Source: DAOUJI01 sp965219565
Lineage (GTDB): Bacteria > Chloroflexota > Dehalococcoidia > Lucifugimonadales > JAGWBF01
Assembly: GCA_965219565.1 (NCBI GenBank)
Contig: OZ244780.1
Location: 1,054,001 to 1,118,000, forward strand
DNA: 64,000 nt
Direction: 5' to 3'
The notes below the pieces were generated by a model, which had not been told where the DNA came from, ran no database searches, and saw nothing but the letters and a program-made list of their open reading frames with translations. Of the stretch, positions 27,579 through 36,501 are shown in pieces; the stretch's first letter is position 1, and every line of letters starts with the position of its first letter. A program made the position numbers and the translations under genes.

Positions 27579-27732
27579 AACGATGCCAGGCCGGCGCTGA
27601 ACGCTGGCTAACCGACATGTCCAGGCTCCGGCCCTTAGGGGCCAGCGGCCTGGACATGTCGCATGACCGCCTGGCGGCGCTAGAAGACAAGCGTAAGACA
27701 GCGCCAGAAAGAATTGCTAAAGGGGGGAGAGT
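27579..27732 (+). promoter_or_regulatory. Structured leader, copy 2
   Basis: This has the same sequence as 23689-23842 at every position I compared, including the 13-bp hairpin arms (27614-27626 and 27648-27660). It begins 11 bp after the end of the first NHL gene. Conservation of a noncoding segment alongside diverged coding windows suggests selection or recent gene conversion. Confidence 0.55.
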
Positions 27733-29139
27733 ATGGCAGACAACGACATAGCTTTGATGGCTCACCTGATGCGCCGCGCCGGATTCGGAGCGCCCTATGA
27801 GGAGCTGGAGGCACGAGCGGCCAAGGGCTACGAGGCGACGGTAGAGGAGCTGCTTCATCCCGAAGATCAGCCTGATATGGTAACGGATTTAATGGACCGG
27901 TACTTCCTGTACTGGACGGCGGCGGCCGGCCCCGTTGGCTATCAATTCCAGTGGGCTTGGCGCATGGTCAACTCCAAGAGCCCACTGGAGGAGAAGATAC
28001 TCCTCTTCTGGCATGGCATCCTGTGTACCGGCAGTGCCAAGTGCGACAACGGCAGACAGCAGCAGGTGGAGTTTAATATGTTCCGTCGCGACGGGCTGGG
28101 AAACTTCCCCGACCTGCTGTTGAACCTATCCAGAGACCCGGCCATGGTCTTCTATCTGGACAACTGCATGAGCCACAAGGACGCCATCAACGAGAACTGG
28201 GGCCGGGAGCTGCTGGAGCTCTTCTCTTTGGGCGTGGGCATGGACGGGCGCCCCAACTACACCGAGGATGACGTGAAGGCGTGCGCACGGGCCTTCACCG
28301 GCTGGACCATCACCAACGCCATTCCCAATATCCCCTACGGCGCCTATGAGTCCCATTTCATGTACGACCCAGACGACCACGACGATGGCGTGAAGACCTT
28401 CCTGGGTGAGACGGGCCGCTTCAATGGCGAGGACATCATTGACATCCTCGCCAAGCAGCCAGCCACCGCCAGGTTCATCTCACGACATCTGTACAACTTC
28501 TTCGTGGCCGATGAGCCTCTGGTGGCAACCTGGACCGACACCCCACCACGGGATCCCGAGGCGATCAAGATGCTGGAGGAGGAGTACTTCCGGTCCAACT
28601 ACAACATTCGCTCCATGCTGCGGGCGCTGTTCAACTCCGACTTCTTCAAGAACGCCCGCTTCGCCAAGATAAAAAGCCCCGCGGAGACGGTGGTAGGCAC
28701 CCTGCGCCTGGTAGAGGAGTTCACCTTTCCCAAGCCCGGCTTTGATCCTGTACCACTGGAGCTGCGGTACATGGGCCAAGACATCGGGAACCCGCCCACC
28801 GTGGAGGGCTGGCGCACGGGCAGGGAGTGGATAAACAGCGGCACCCTCGTAGAACGGATTAACTGGACAGGCGACCGTGTGGGCAACGTAAATCTCCCCG
28901 GCGTACGGGCCATTATCAACAGGCTGGGCTCCGAAGGGGCCACTATCTCGGTTGAGCGCCTGGTGGATGGCTGTCTGGAGGCGATGGGGCATTATAAGCT
29001 AACGGATGAGACCCGCAGCGTGCTGGCGGCTCATGCTCAGAAGGGGGGTGAGCTTCGCACTGGTACTGAGGAGTTCGACCAGAGGGTTGGGCAGATGCTC
29101 CAGTTGATAGTGGCTACCCAGGAGTATCTATTTGGCTAA
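27733..29139 (+). CDS. DUF1800 domain protein, copy 2
   Basis: A 468-residue paralogue of the protein at 23843. Residues 1-45 and the middle (about 200-330) are virtually identical, whereas residues ~46-75 (DQPDMVTDLMDRYFLYWTAA and onward) and a window near 340-380 differ and contain small length changes. It is followed not by DUF1501 but by two cupin genes and an NHL gene. Function unknown; the divergent windows may mark a substrate- or partner-specific surface. Confidence 0.93.
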   Translation: MADNDIALMAHLMRRAGFGAPYEELEARAAKGYEATVEELLHPEDQPDMVTDLMDRYFLYWTAAAGPVGYQFQWAWRMVNSKSPLEEKILLFWHGILCTGSAKCDNGRQQQVEFNMFRRDGLGNFPDLLLNLSRDPAMVFYLDNCMSHKDAINENWGRELLELFSLGVGMDGRPNYTEDDVKACARAFTGWTITNAIPNIPYGAYESHFMYDPDDHDDGVKTFLGETGRFNGEDIIDILAKQPATARFISRHLYNFFVADEPLVATWTDTPPRDPEAIKMLEEEYFRSNYNIRSMLRALFNSDFFKNARFAKIKSPAETVVGTLRLVEEFTFPKPGFDPVPLELRYMGQDIGNPPTVEGWRTGREWINSGTLVERINWTGDRVGNVNLPGVRAIINRLGSEGATISVERLVDGCLEAMGHYKLTDETRSVLAAHAQKGGELRTGTEEFDQRVGQMLQLIVATQEYLFG

Positions 29140-29195
29140 CTAGCACGGCCCTTGATTCCATGCGTCGGTGCGAAATACGAACAGTGGAGGTGGAT

Positions 29196-29558
29196 ATGAA
29201 GGTAACAAGGATTAGTGAAGTTGCCGAAGAGCCAGCCGCCAGCCCATTGTTTACTGGTGAAGTAACGCGGCAGGCCGTGGTACCCGCCGAGATGGCGAAG
29301 GACTTTAACTGCGGGATAGTGAACTTCAAGCGGGGAGCGAGGAACAAGTTCCATACTCACTCCGGAGAGCAGATCCTGATAATAACCTCCGGAATAGGGA
29401 TAGTGGCTACCAACGACGAAGAGCGCGAAGTATCGGGGGGAGATGTGGTACATATTCCGGCGGGAGAGAGTCACTGGCACGGGGCCAGGAGAGGGTCTCC
29501 CATGTCCCACATCTCCATAACAGTAGCCGGCGGCCAGACGACGCAGGATGAGGACTAG
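29196..29558 (+). CDS. Cupin-domain protein 1
   Basis: A 120-residue single-domain cupin. Motif 1 is 'RGARNKFHTHSGEQILIITS' with an H-x-H metal pair, and motif 2 is 'GDVVHIPAGESHWHGARRGS'. I chose ATG 29196, which follows GGAGG; an upstream ATG at 29160 would add 12 unrelated residues. Small cupins of this kind bind a metal and act as isomerases, dioxygenases or ligand-binding proteins. It is a tandem paralogue of the next gene. Confidence 0.9.
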   Translation: MKVTRISEVAEEPAASPLFTGEVTRQAVVPAEMAKDFNCGIVNFKRGARNKFHTHSGEQILIITSGIGIVATNDEEREVSGGDVVHIPAGESHWHGARRGSPMSHISITVAGGQTTQDED

Positions 29559-29602
29559 CCTGCCAATACATAGGCGAGAGACAAGCATTCATGGAGGTAG
29601 CC

Positions 29603-29968
29603 ATGAGGGTAGTAAGGATTGCCGAAGTCCCAGAGACGCCGAACCCCAGCCCAATTATTGTGGGGGGAACTGTAACGGTCCAGCCTGTCGTACCCACCAG
29701 CAAATCGAATGACTTCAACTGTACGGTAATGAACTTCGCTAAGGGTGCGAGGAATAAATTCCATTCTCATACCAGCGACCAGGTCCTGGTGATAACCGAC
29801 GGAGTGGGCATAGTGGCTACAGAGAACGAAGAGTGTGAGGTGACGGTGGGGGACATTATCCATGTTCCGGCGGGCGAAAAGCACTGGCATGGTGCCAGGA
29901 AAGAGTCGTACATGTCCCACATCACCATAATGGACAAGGGCAGCCAGACGACCACGCTTGAGGACTAG
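29603..29968 (+). CDS. Cupin-domain protein 2
   Basis: A 121-residue cupin similar to the one at 29196. It has 'KGARNKFHSHTSDQVLVITD' (H-x-H), 'GDIIHVPAGEKHWHGARKES' and 'MSHITIMDKGSQTTTLED'. ATG 29603 has GGAGGT directly upstream; ATG 29591 is too early for that site. It overlaps the NHL gene start by one base, implying translational coupling. Confidence 0.9.
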   Translation: MRVVRIAEVPETPNPSPIIVGGTVTVQPVVPTSKSNDFNCTVMNFAKGARNKFHSHTSDQVLVITDGVGIVATENEECEVTVGDIIHVPAGEKHWHGARKESYMSHITIMDKGSQTTTLED

Positions 29969-31008
29969 TGGATCTCTTGACTAGTCACTTTATGCCCGCA
30001 ACATTCCAGTACAGCCACACCATCGGCCGCACCGAGGTCGCGGGGGGACATGGGTTCTTCTATCCCTCGGCTGTGGCCCGGGGTGAGGGAGACCGGCTGT
30101 ATATATTAAGCCGCTCCTTAGAGAACCCGCTAGTCTTGCTTAACAAGAAAATTACTATCTGCACTGTGGGAGAGGAGTACATCACCGAATTCGGACGAGG
30201 CGTTCTCAGTGACGATGCAGATCCATCCGCCCCTGATGGCACCTTCATGTGGCCCTCCTCCCTGGCCTTTGACGCTGAATGGAATGTCTACGTCACCGAT
30301 GAGTGGATCAACCGAATTTCCATCTTCACCAAGGACGGGGACTGGATAGGCAAGTGGGGGACAGGGGGGGATGGCGACGGTGAGATGAGCCGCCCCTCGG
30401 GAATCGCCCTGGATAAAGATGACAACATCTATGTGGTGGATGCCATGAACAACCGCATCCAGGTGTTCACCAAGGATGGAAAGTTCTTGCAAAAGTGGGG
30501 CAGGGCAGGCGTCGGCGACGGTGAGTTCAACATGCCCTGGGGAATAGACATAGACAAAAATGGGGATGTGTATGTGGCCGACTGGCGCAACGACCGCATT
30601 CAAAAGTTCACCCCCGATGGCCAGTTCCTCATGAAATTAGGCGCTTCTGGAGCAGGGGATGGGGAACTCAACCGCCCCGCTGGGGTTGCGGTTGATAAGG
30701 ATGGGATTATCTACGTGGCCGACCGGGGCAACGACCGGCTTGAGGTGTTCGGCGCCGATGGCGGCTTCATCGCCAAGATGACCGGCGATGCCACTCTCTC
30801 TAAATGGGCCAAAGAGAAGCTGGACGCAAACCCGCAGATGTTGAAAGACCGGGAGGTAGCCTACGGGCTTGAGCGGGAAAAGCTGTTCTGGGGGACAATA
30901 GGGGTAGACGTGGATGATGAGGACCGGATTTTTGTGCTCGAATCTGCCCGCAACCGCATCCAAGTTTATCAGAAGCAACTTCTCCGCTTCGCCGGGGGCC
31001 GCCTGTAG
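29968..31008 (+). CDS. NHL-repeat beta-propeller protein, copy 2
   Basis: A 346-residue paralogue of the protein at 26537, with the same blade motifs ('VYVTDEWINRISIFTKDGDW', 'IYVVDAMNNRIQVFTKDGKF'). The start is uncertain: GTG 29968, TTG 29977 (which aligns with the start of copy 1) or ATG 29992. The distal two thirds are nearly identical to copy 1, while the first ~50 residues vary. It closes module 2 and is followed by a strong hairpin at 31059-31099. Confidence 0.88.
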   Translation: MDLLTSHFMPATFQYSHTIGRTEVAGGHGFFYPSAVARGEGDRLYILSRSLENPLVLLNKKITICTVGEEYITEFGRGVLSDDADPSAPDGTFMWPSSLAFDAEWNVYVTDEWINRISIFTKDGDWIGKWGTGGDGDGEMSRPSGIALDKDDNIYVVDAMNNRIQVFTKDGKFLQKWGRAGVGDGEFNMPWGIDIDKNGDVYVADWRNDRIQKFTPDGQFLMKLGASGAGDGELNRPAGVAVDKDGIIYVADRGNDRLEVFGADGGFIAKMTGDATLSKWAKEKLDANPQMLKDREVAYGLEREKLFWGTIGVDVDDEDRIFVLESARNRIQVYQKQLLRFAGGRL

Positions 31009-31058
31009 GCAATCTTAGGTGCCGGGAGCTCAGGAAGGCTCCTGGGGCAACTCAGATT

Positions 31059-31099
31059 AGGGCCCACATCTGGGGTGCAGACCACCAGATGTGGGCCCT
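31059..31099. terminator. Strong hairpin after module 2
   Basis: Perfect 15-bp arms AGGGCCCACATCTGG (31059-31073) and CCAGATGTGGGCCCT (31085-31099) around an 11-base loop, 50 bp after the NHL stop codon. The 3' side has only a short T-run, so termination efficiency is uncertain. Confidence 0.6.
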
Positions 31100-31174
31100 T
31101 CTACGAAGGGGCCGATGCCATAAAACTGATTGTTTAGAGCTTTCCTTGCCACAGACGAGTTCCCCGCCTAGTCC

Positions 31175-31240
31175 CCCGATGGCCTCTCCATCACCTTCCA
31201 CGCCGCGCGGGACGGCAACTGGGATGTATACGCTAATCCC
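31175..31240 (+). pseudogene. TolB/PD40-type propeller fragment
   Basis: A 22-codon stretch reading SPDGLSITFHAARDGNWDVY-ANP-like residues, the blade signature of WD40-like (PD40/TolB) proteins. No further repeats surround it, and it runs straight into an IS1380 fragment. Confidence 0.4.
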
Positions 31241-31365
31241 TCTGCTGAGACAGGTCATATACAGCCGCCTCGCTGGTTACGACGACACCAAAGACGCAGA
31301 ACGCCTTTCCCAAGACCCTGCTATGAGAGTGGTGGTGGGATGGAAAGGCTCTGATGGGAGGCTAC
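31230..31365 (+). pseudogene. IS1380 transposase fragment (N-terminal region)
   Basis: The plus strand reads LIPLLRQVIYSRLAGYDDTK then DAERLSQDPAMRVVVG, matching the equivalent part of the IS1380 remnant at 54209-55551 (YEDINDVERLAQDPAMRVVV). It is isolated and cannot be functional. Confidence 0.65.
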
Positions 31366-31545
31366 GTGCAGTGCCTGGCTAGCGGGCTTGGAAGAGCGTG
31401 GATTCATAATCATATCGAGGCTGCACAGGGCAAGGTGAGTGGCTTGAAGGGTGAGCTTGGTCCGAGAGCCACTTTGACGCTTTTGTGGGTGGTATTGAGT
31501 GGTTGGCTGACACTTCGAGATGAAATTGAGGACTTCAGATGGCAA

Positions 31546-31636
31546 TTGACAACTTCAATACTCGGTCTTATAGTCTTTGGCATCTCAGATTGTTGCGTCT
31601 TTAATGAGCCTCAGTCCCATCTGGGGAATATCGGAT
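31546..31636 (+). promoter_or_regulatory. Promoter plus CCATCTGGGG motif upstream of amidohydrolase
   Basis: TTGACA (31546-31551), exactly 17 bp, TATAGT (31569-31574). At 31617-31636 follows CCATCTGGGGAATATCGGAT, a motif seen after promoter-like sequences at 34885, 45480 and, inverted, 53959. The amidohydrolase starts 45 bp later. I interpret the block as a solo IS1380 right end. Confidence 0.65.
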
Positions 31637-31680
31637 AATGCCTCACGCAAAGCAATTTCTTTGTTCCGAGGAGGTGTCAG

Positions 31681-32808
31681 ATGAAGAGCGGCTTCAAGGT
31701 CATGGACAGCGACATCCACATCGTCGAGCCTCCGGACCTGTGGCAACGCTATGTAGCCCCAGAGTTCAAGGACCGGGCGCCCTATGGACTCGCGGAATCG
31801 GTGGGGGACATGTCCCTGTTCGGTCCTGATGGTGTGCTATGGGGCCCGAGAATGACCGGATCGGAAGAGAAGACACGCATGTCGGGAGAGCAGTACTCCA
31901 AGAATAGGATGCGCTACAAGCCCTATGATGATCGGGGTTGGACGGGGGAGGTAGAGCTTGACGGGATGGACGCGGAAGGCATCGATGTGGCGGTGGTCTA
32001 CCCTTCCCGCGGCATCTACATCCTCTCCAACCCCGGCATGGACCCGAGGCTTGCGGCGGCCCTGGCCCGGGCCTATAACGACTGGCTGTACGACTTTTGC
32101 CAGGCGGACCCCACTCGCCTCATTGGGGCGGGAATGATCTCCCCCTTCGACGTGGAGGATGCCGTATCCGAGGCCCACCGCTGCGTTAAAGACCTGGGGT
32201 TCAAGGGTGTCTTCCTCAGGCCGAATCAGATCAACAATCGCAACTGGCATGACCCCTACTACGGGCCCTTGTGGTCTGCCCTGGAAGAGCTGGGAGTGCC
32301 TATAGGATTCCACGAGGGCTCGGGGTCGGCGTTGCCCCAGGTCGGCAAGCAGTTCGGAGAGAATTATATGCTGCGACATATCTTCTGCCATCCGGTGGAG
32401 CAGATGATGGCGGCAGCGAGCTTTTGCGCCGGAGGTGTCTTGCAGCGCCACCCCAACCTGCGCGCTGCCTTTCTTGAGGGCAACTGTTCTTGGTTGCCGT
32501 TCCTTCTGTGGCGTATGGATGACCATTGGGAGCGAGAAGGGGATACCTACGCCCCGGATCTGAAGATAGCCCCCAGCACATATTTCAAGCAGCAGTGCTT
32601 CGCCTCGGTGGAGGCCGACGAGGAGCCGGCGAAGTACGCCATCGACTTCATGGGGAACGACCGCCTCATCTTCTCTACCGATTTTCCCCACGAGGATTCG
32701 AAATTCCCCCACTCTGTGGAGAGTTTCCTCACGCTTCCCATCACCGACGAGGACAAGCGTAAGATACTGTGGGATAATTGCGCCCAACTCTACGCCATTA
32801 AGGGGTAG
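31681..32808 (+). CDS. Amidohydrolase-family (amidohydrolase_2) hydrolase
   Basis: A 375-residue paralogue of the 5574 and 52678 proteins. It starts 'MKSGFKVMDSDIHIVEPPDL' with the D-x-H metal pair, and has 'IGFHEGSGSALPQVG', 'HIFCHPVEQMMAAASFCAGG' and 'RLIFSTDFPHEDSKFPHSVE' with further ligands. The start follows GAGGAGGTG. A consensus promoter at 31546 is in position to drive it. Family reactions are hydrolysis or decarboxylation in aromatic or cyclic-compound breakdown. Confidence 0.92.
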   Translation: MKSGFKVMDSDIHIVEPPDLWQRYVAPEFKDRAPYGLAESVGDMSLFGPDGVLWGPRMTGSEEKTRMSGEQYSKNRMRYKPYDDRGWTGEVELDGMDAEGIDVAVVYPSRGIYILSNPGMDPRLAAALARAYNDWLYDFCQADPTRLIGAGMISPFDVEDAVSEAHRCVKDLGFKGVFLRPNQINNRNWHDPYYGPLWSALEELGVPIGFHEGSGSALPQVGKQFGENYMLRHIFCHPVEQMMAAASFCAGGVLQRHPNLRAAFLEGNCSWLPFLLWRMDDHWEREGDTYAPDLKIAPSTYFKQQCFASVEADEEPAKYAIDFMGNDRLIFSTDFPHEDSKFPHSVESFLTLPITDEDKRKILWDNCAQLYAIKG

Positions 32809-32953
32809 AGCAGGCCGCTAGGCGGATTATCCCAACAGGCATGAGTAGTGTCTGCGATAACTTGGGGCTGTGGTCAACCCTGCTCCACCAGTAGGTGAGG
32901 CGGGGTTCATCCAGCCCCGACTCTGTCTCTACGTTCGTTAAGGAGGTAATGCC

Positions 32954-33257
32954 ATGTCCATCATGATCACCGGCGGCACGGGATTTCTCGGTTTATCACA
33001 GTGCCCTTGGCCACCTACACTGGATGGAACCTGCGCCATCCCGACATCGGAGGACAGAGCCAAGCGCTGGCTACCGGTGGGGCCTCCGGCGACACTGTGA
33101 GGGGCTCAACGACCCCTTTCCCGGCTACGCGGGAAGAGCGAGAGAGGTCAGGGGGAACCCTCGGCATTCTATTGGAGAGCGTTACCCCTCCAAAGGGGAC
33201 TACCTGGAGCGGGTAAGGCGGGCAGGTCAAGCCCTTGTGGATGCGGGCGAACAATAA
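32954..33257 (+). pseudogene. Two fused relics: epimerase N terminus and alpha/beta-hydrolase C terminus
   Basis: ATG 32954, after AAGGAGG, reads MSIMITGGTGFLGLS, the Rossmann start of an NAD-dependent epimerase/dehydratase, and then loses its homology. From about 33098 the plus strand reads EGLNDPFPGY then NPRHSIGERYPSKGDYLERV and RRAGQALVDAGEQ to TAA at 33255-33257, which resembles the C terminus of large alpha/beta-hydrolase-domain proteins. Both parts are far too short to work. Confidence 0.5.
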
Positions 33258-33331
33258 ACGACTACATCAGCCAGAGTTCAGCTTATTTGGGAAACGTCGG
33301 ACCTTATCATTACCTCCAGGGTAATGACGTG

Positions 33332-34576
33332 ATGGAGAAGGAAATGACCACACAAATACCGCTTCTGACCGTCCCTGACTACGAGGTTCGCGCCAGGGAG
33401 ACCATGCCAAAGGCGCTATTGCACTTCGACCGCCTGTTTGGGACCTACGGTGCCCCTACTATGACCCCCAATACCAACAACCTCGCAGCCTTCGAAGCCT
33501 TAAAGCTGCGGCCCCGGGTGCTGGTAGACGTAAGCCATCGTGACCTCTCCACCGAAGTGCTGGGGCAAAAGATCAGCTTACCCGTCATGCTTGCTCCCTT
33601 AGGGACTCACCAGCTGGCCCATCCTGAGGGTGAGCTGGCTTCCGCTCGGGCCGCGGGAGCTGCAGGGACTATCATGGGACTCAGCACCGGCTCTAGCTAT
33701 AGCATAGAAGAGGTGGCGGACGTCGCTACAGGGCCTCTGTGGTTCCAACTATACTTCTTCAAGGACCGGGAGCTTACCGAAACCCTGGTACGACGGGCCC
33801 AGCGTGCTGGATATACTGCACTCATGCTCACCGTGGATAACCTTGGAGCCGGTTCGAGGAAGGAGGTCCGGGAATATCGTTATGGTTATTCCGTTGAGTC
33901 CGAGCGGACATTGAAGAATTTGGTCGGCCTTGAGCTGCCAAACTTGCCCACAAGGGATAACCTTTACGATAGCTTCGAGTCGGCCTTGAACTGGTCCGAC
34001 CTGGAGTGGCTGCGCTCCATCACCTCCATGCCCCTTGTCGTAAAGGGAATTCAGACGGCTGAGGACGCAAGGCTCTGCGTGGAACATGGGGCCGACGGCC
34101 TCGTCGTCTCCAACCACGGCGGCCACGCCATTGAAGGCTCAGAGGGGACTGTCGCCGTGCTTCCGGAGGTGGTGGATGCGGCAGGGGACCGGGTGGAAGT
34201 GTTCTTGGACGGCGGGGTAAGGCGGGGCACAGATATATTGAAAGCCCTGGCCCTTGGGGCAAAAGCCGTGTTTATTGGCCGGCCCATCTTCTGGGGACTA
34301 TCGATAGATGGCGAAGCCGGATTGCGCCGCGTGCTGGACATCCTGAGGGATGAGCTTGACGTGGCAATGGGGCGGTGCGGCGTCACCGACGTTAAAAAGG
34401 TGGATAGGAGCCTGGTGGTAGGGCACGACGGCGGGACAAGAGGAGATCACGTGGTAGGCCAACTGGAGCGGCTGGCCAGCCTCCTGGAACGCGGCTACAT
34501 GACTCGCGAGGAGTTCGAGACCCAGAAAGTGCAACTGCTAAGAGCATATCCGACAACTTCCCATACCGCACCCTAA
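33332..34576 (+). CDS. FMN-dependent alpha-hydroxy-acid oxidase/dehydrogenase with SHOCT-like tail
   Basis: A ~414-residue member of the glycolate oxidase/lactate dehydrogenase family (TIM barrel binding FMN). Visible motifs are 'LPVMLAPLGTHQLAHPEGEL', 'WFQLYFFKDRELTETLVRRA', 'SMPLVVKGIQTAEDA', 'VSNHGGHAIEG' and 'FLDGGVRRGTDILKALALGA'. The normal 'SNHGGRQ' Arg, which binds the substrate carboxylate, is His here, which is unusual. The last ~30 residues, 'QLERLASLLERGYMTREEFE' and 'TQKVQLL', look like a SHOCT domain, a short oligomerisation tail not normal for this family. Start is ATG 33332 or 33344. Confidence 0.88.
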   Translation: MEKEMTTQIPLLTVPDYEVRARETMPKALLHFDRLFGTYGAPTMTPNTNNLAAFEALKLRPRVLVDVSHRDLSTEVLGQKISLPVMLAPLGTHQLAHPEGELASARAAGAAGTIMGLSTGSSYSIEEVADVATGPLWFQLYFFKDRELTETLVRRAQRAGYTALMLTVDNLGAGSRKEVREYRYGYSVESERTLKNLVGLELPNLPTRDNLYDSFESALNWSDLEWLRSITSMPLVVKGIQTAEDARLCVEHGADGLVVSNHGGHAIEGSEGTVAVLPEVVDAAGDRVEVFLDGGVRRGTDILKALALGAKAVFIGRPIFWGLSIDGEAGLRRVLDILRDELDVAMGRCGVTDVKKVDRSLVVGHDGGTRGDHVVGQLERLASLLERGYMTREEFETQKVQLLRAYPTTSHTAP

Positions 34577-34591
34577 AAGGTGCAGCATGTG

Positions 34592-34611
34592 CCCCATCCT
34601 TCAGGATGGGG
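34592..34611. terminator. Hairpin after the FMN oxidase gene
   Basis: CCCCATCC (34592-34599) and GGATGGGG (34604-34611) form a perfect 8-bp stem with a TTCA loop, 16 bp after the stop codon. No T-run follows, so it is only a possible terminator. Confidence 0.4.
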
Positions 34612-34822
34612 TGGTTATCGGATAGGTACTAAGCCAGTAGCACCTCCCCCCCACCTCAACCGGTGGGTGGGAATTGAAAAAACGAGTATACAGTTTGGTA
34701 TGTGCATCGCCATAGTCGGAATGGCAGCCAAAAGATGGAGCTTTCCAGAATCGCCACGTGGGTCTGGCACCCTCTTGAAGGCTCCCTACAGTGACTTGCT
34801 AATCTCCTCAATGTCCACTTCC

Positions 34823-34904
34823 ATCGCAACGGGGTATATAGTCTGTGCCGTCCCAGAATGTAGTGTTTGCGAAGGCACCGGGTTCCATCTGGGGAATTCC
34901 GGCT
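34823..34904 (+). promoter_or_regulatory. IS1380-end-like promoter block upstream of beta-lactamase gene
   Basis: This 82-bp stretch is nearly identical to 45418-45499: GCAACGGGG, TATAGT as -10 (34837-34842), then CCGGGTTCCATCTGGGGAAT at the end. The -35 here (TCCACT) is poor, unlike TTGACA in the other copy. The beta-lactamase gene starts 38 bp later. Confidence 0.5.
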
Positions 34905-34941
34905 AAACAAGAACAGATAGAGCTAAGGAGGTATCGCGAAC

Positions 34942-36108
34942 ATGGCTACCCCCACAGAACTCGCCGCCGCTCAACGCACCCATCACCTGATGCCCACTGC
35001 TGATCCAGACTTGCTAGGGCTCGATGTCAAGAGGCTTACCCAACTCAAGCTCCTCATAGAATCCCACATAGCCGAGGACCGTTATCCAGGGGCCCAAATC
35101 GCTGTTGCACGACATGGAAAATTCGCGCTGGTCCAATCATTTGGTCAGGCTCGCCTGAACCCTGTTTCCGTACCTGCTACCGATAACATGCTTTGGCTTA
35201 TTTTCTCCCAGACCAAGGTGATCACGGCTGCCGCGGTTTGGCAACTGGTAGATTCCGGTGCCGTACGGTTCGCAGATCGTATCGCCGACCATGTTCCCGA
35301 GTTCGCACGCAACGGGAAGGGCGAGATCACCCTCTATCAGGTCCTGACCCATCAGGGGGGCTTTCCCAGTGGTGTTGTTCCCGAAGAGGCCTGGGGGGAC
35401 CATGAGCTGCTACGCCGGAGCGTCTGCGACTTCACCCTGGAGTGGACACCAGGTTCTAGAGTGCATTACCACATGCGTTCTGCCTACTGTGTTGCGGCCG
35501 TCCTCATCGAGGCAGTCACGTGCCGTGATTACCGGGATGTGGTGCGCGATGACCTCCTGGCTCCAGTGGGGCTAGCCGATGACATATTCGTCGGTGTGCC
35601 GGCTTCGGTGCAGGAACGATGCACAGATATTCACGCATTCCAGGATGATCAGATGGTGGTGCGGACAGATAGAAACACACCTGAGTACCGTGCCGCAGGT
35701 GTCCCAGGGGGTGGTGGGTATGCTACCGCCGCTGGATTGGCAGCCTTTTATCAAATGTTGCTACAGGGTGGAGTGCTTAACGATAATCGGGTCTTGAGTC
35801 CGCGAGTGATCCAATTCGCCACCCGGAATCACACCGATGAACGGGTTGTTGAGTCTATGGGTATGCCGATGCATCAGGGCTTAGGACCCCACGTACGTGG
35901 CCTGACACCTACAATTCGAGGGTTGGGCACCATCGCTTCGCCTTCCACTTATGGTCATGGAGGAGCAGGAACATCATACTCTTGGGCTGACCCAGAGTCC
36001 GAGGTTTCGTTCACCTACCTTACCAACTGTGGTGCGCCGGAGCCTTGGCACACTGTACGCCTTGACCAGGTCAGCAATCTGGTGCACGCAGCTATAATCG
36101 AACCCTGA
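34942..36108 (+). CDS. Serine beta-lactamase-family hydrolase (class C/esterase type)
   Basis: A 388-residue protein of the beta-lactamase/transpeptidase-like superfamily, most likely an esterase or amidase. The S-x-x-K catalytic motif is 'IFSQTKVITAAAVW'. The second motif is probably in 'HYHMRSAYCVAAVLIEAV', and the third-motif area is 'STYGHGGAGTSYSWADPES' with HGG in place of KTG, as in EstB-like enzymes. There is no signal peptide, so it is probably cytoplasmic and not a resistance enzyme. ATG follows AAGGAGG. Confidence 0.9.
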   Translation: MATPTELAAAQRTHHLMPTADPDLLGLDVKRLTQLKLLIESHIAEDRYPGAQIAVARHGKFALVQSFGQARLNPVSVPATDNMLWLIFSQTKVITAAAVWQLVDSGAVRFADRIADHVPEFARNGKGEITLYQVLTHQGGFPSGVVPEEAWGDHELLRRSVCDFTLEWTPGSRVHYHMRSAYCVAAVLIEAVTCRDYRDVVRDDLLAPVGLADDIFVGVPASVQERCTDIHAFQDDQMVVRTDRNTPEYRAAGVPGGGGYATAAGLAAFYQMLLQGGVLNDNRVLSPRVIQFATRNHTDERVVESMGMPMHQGLGPHVRGLTPTIRGLGTIASPSTYGHGGAGTSYSWADPESEVSFTYLTNCGAPEPWHTVRLDQVSNLVHAAIIEP

Positions 36109-36196
36109 GCACTAGGAGAGTGAGCGATGCAAGTATCTACGAGGTTCATTCACGGTCACGCTGTGGAGGATTGAGATTCAAGCTACCTGGAGTTGA

Positions 36197-36451
36197 TCAC
36201 CATGCCTCTTTGACTTCGGCTTCGATGGGTTCTACAGGAACATCATAGAGACATTCCCTCATCCCGTCCTCCATCGCTCCCACGAGCCAGCATATGGCTT
36301 CTTCCGCTTTGTCCGCTGACGCTTCCACGACTATCTCATCATGGATGGCCAGTACAGGAAAGGCATCAGGGCATCGTTCTCTGCGCTCCCAGAGCAGAGC
36401 TAAGGCCAGCTTCAGGCCATATGCTGTTAGGTATCTCTGGAACTTCGACAT
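36197..36451 (-). pseudogene. DNA polymerase I (family A) C-terminal fragment
   Basis: An 84-residue frame with 'GLKLALALLWERRERCPDAF' and 'VLAIHDEIVVEASADKAEEA', the motif C (HDE) region at the end of family A polymerases. The polymerase and exonuclease domains before it are missing. Phage- or plasmid-type origin is possible. It is a fragment. Confidence 0.6.
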
Positions 36452-36501
36452 CTACGTAACCTTCGCCGTCGTCACGTTCCTCTGTATCTCAACCGCCAGA
36501 C

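Noticed and set aside
34942..36108. Beta-lactam resistance gene
   Set aside because: The SxxK motif is present, but there is no signal peptide and the third motif is HGG-like, typical of esterase-type members. A resistance role is not supported.
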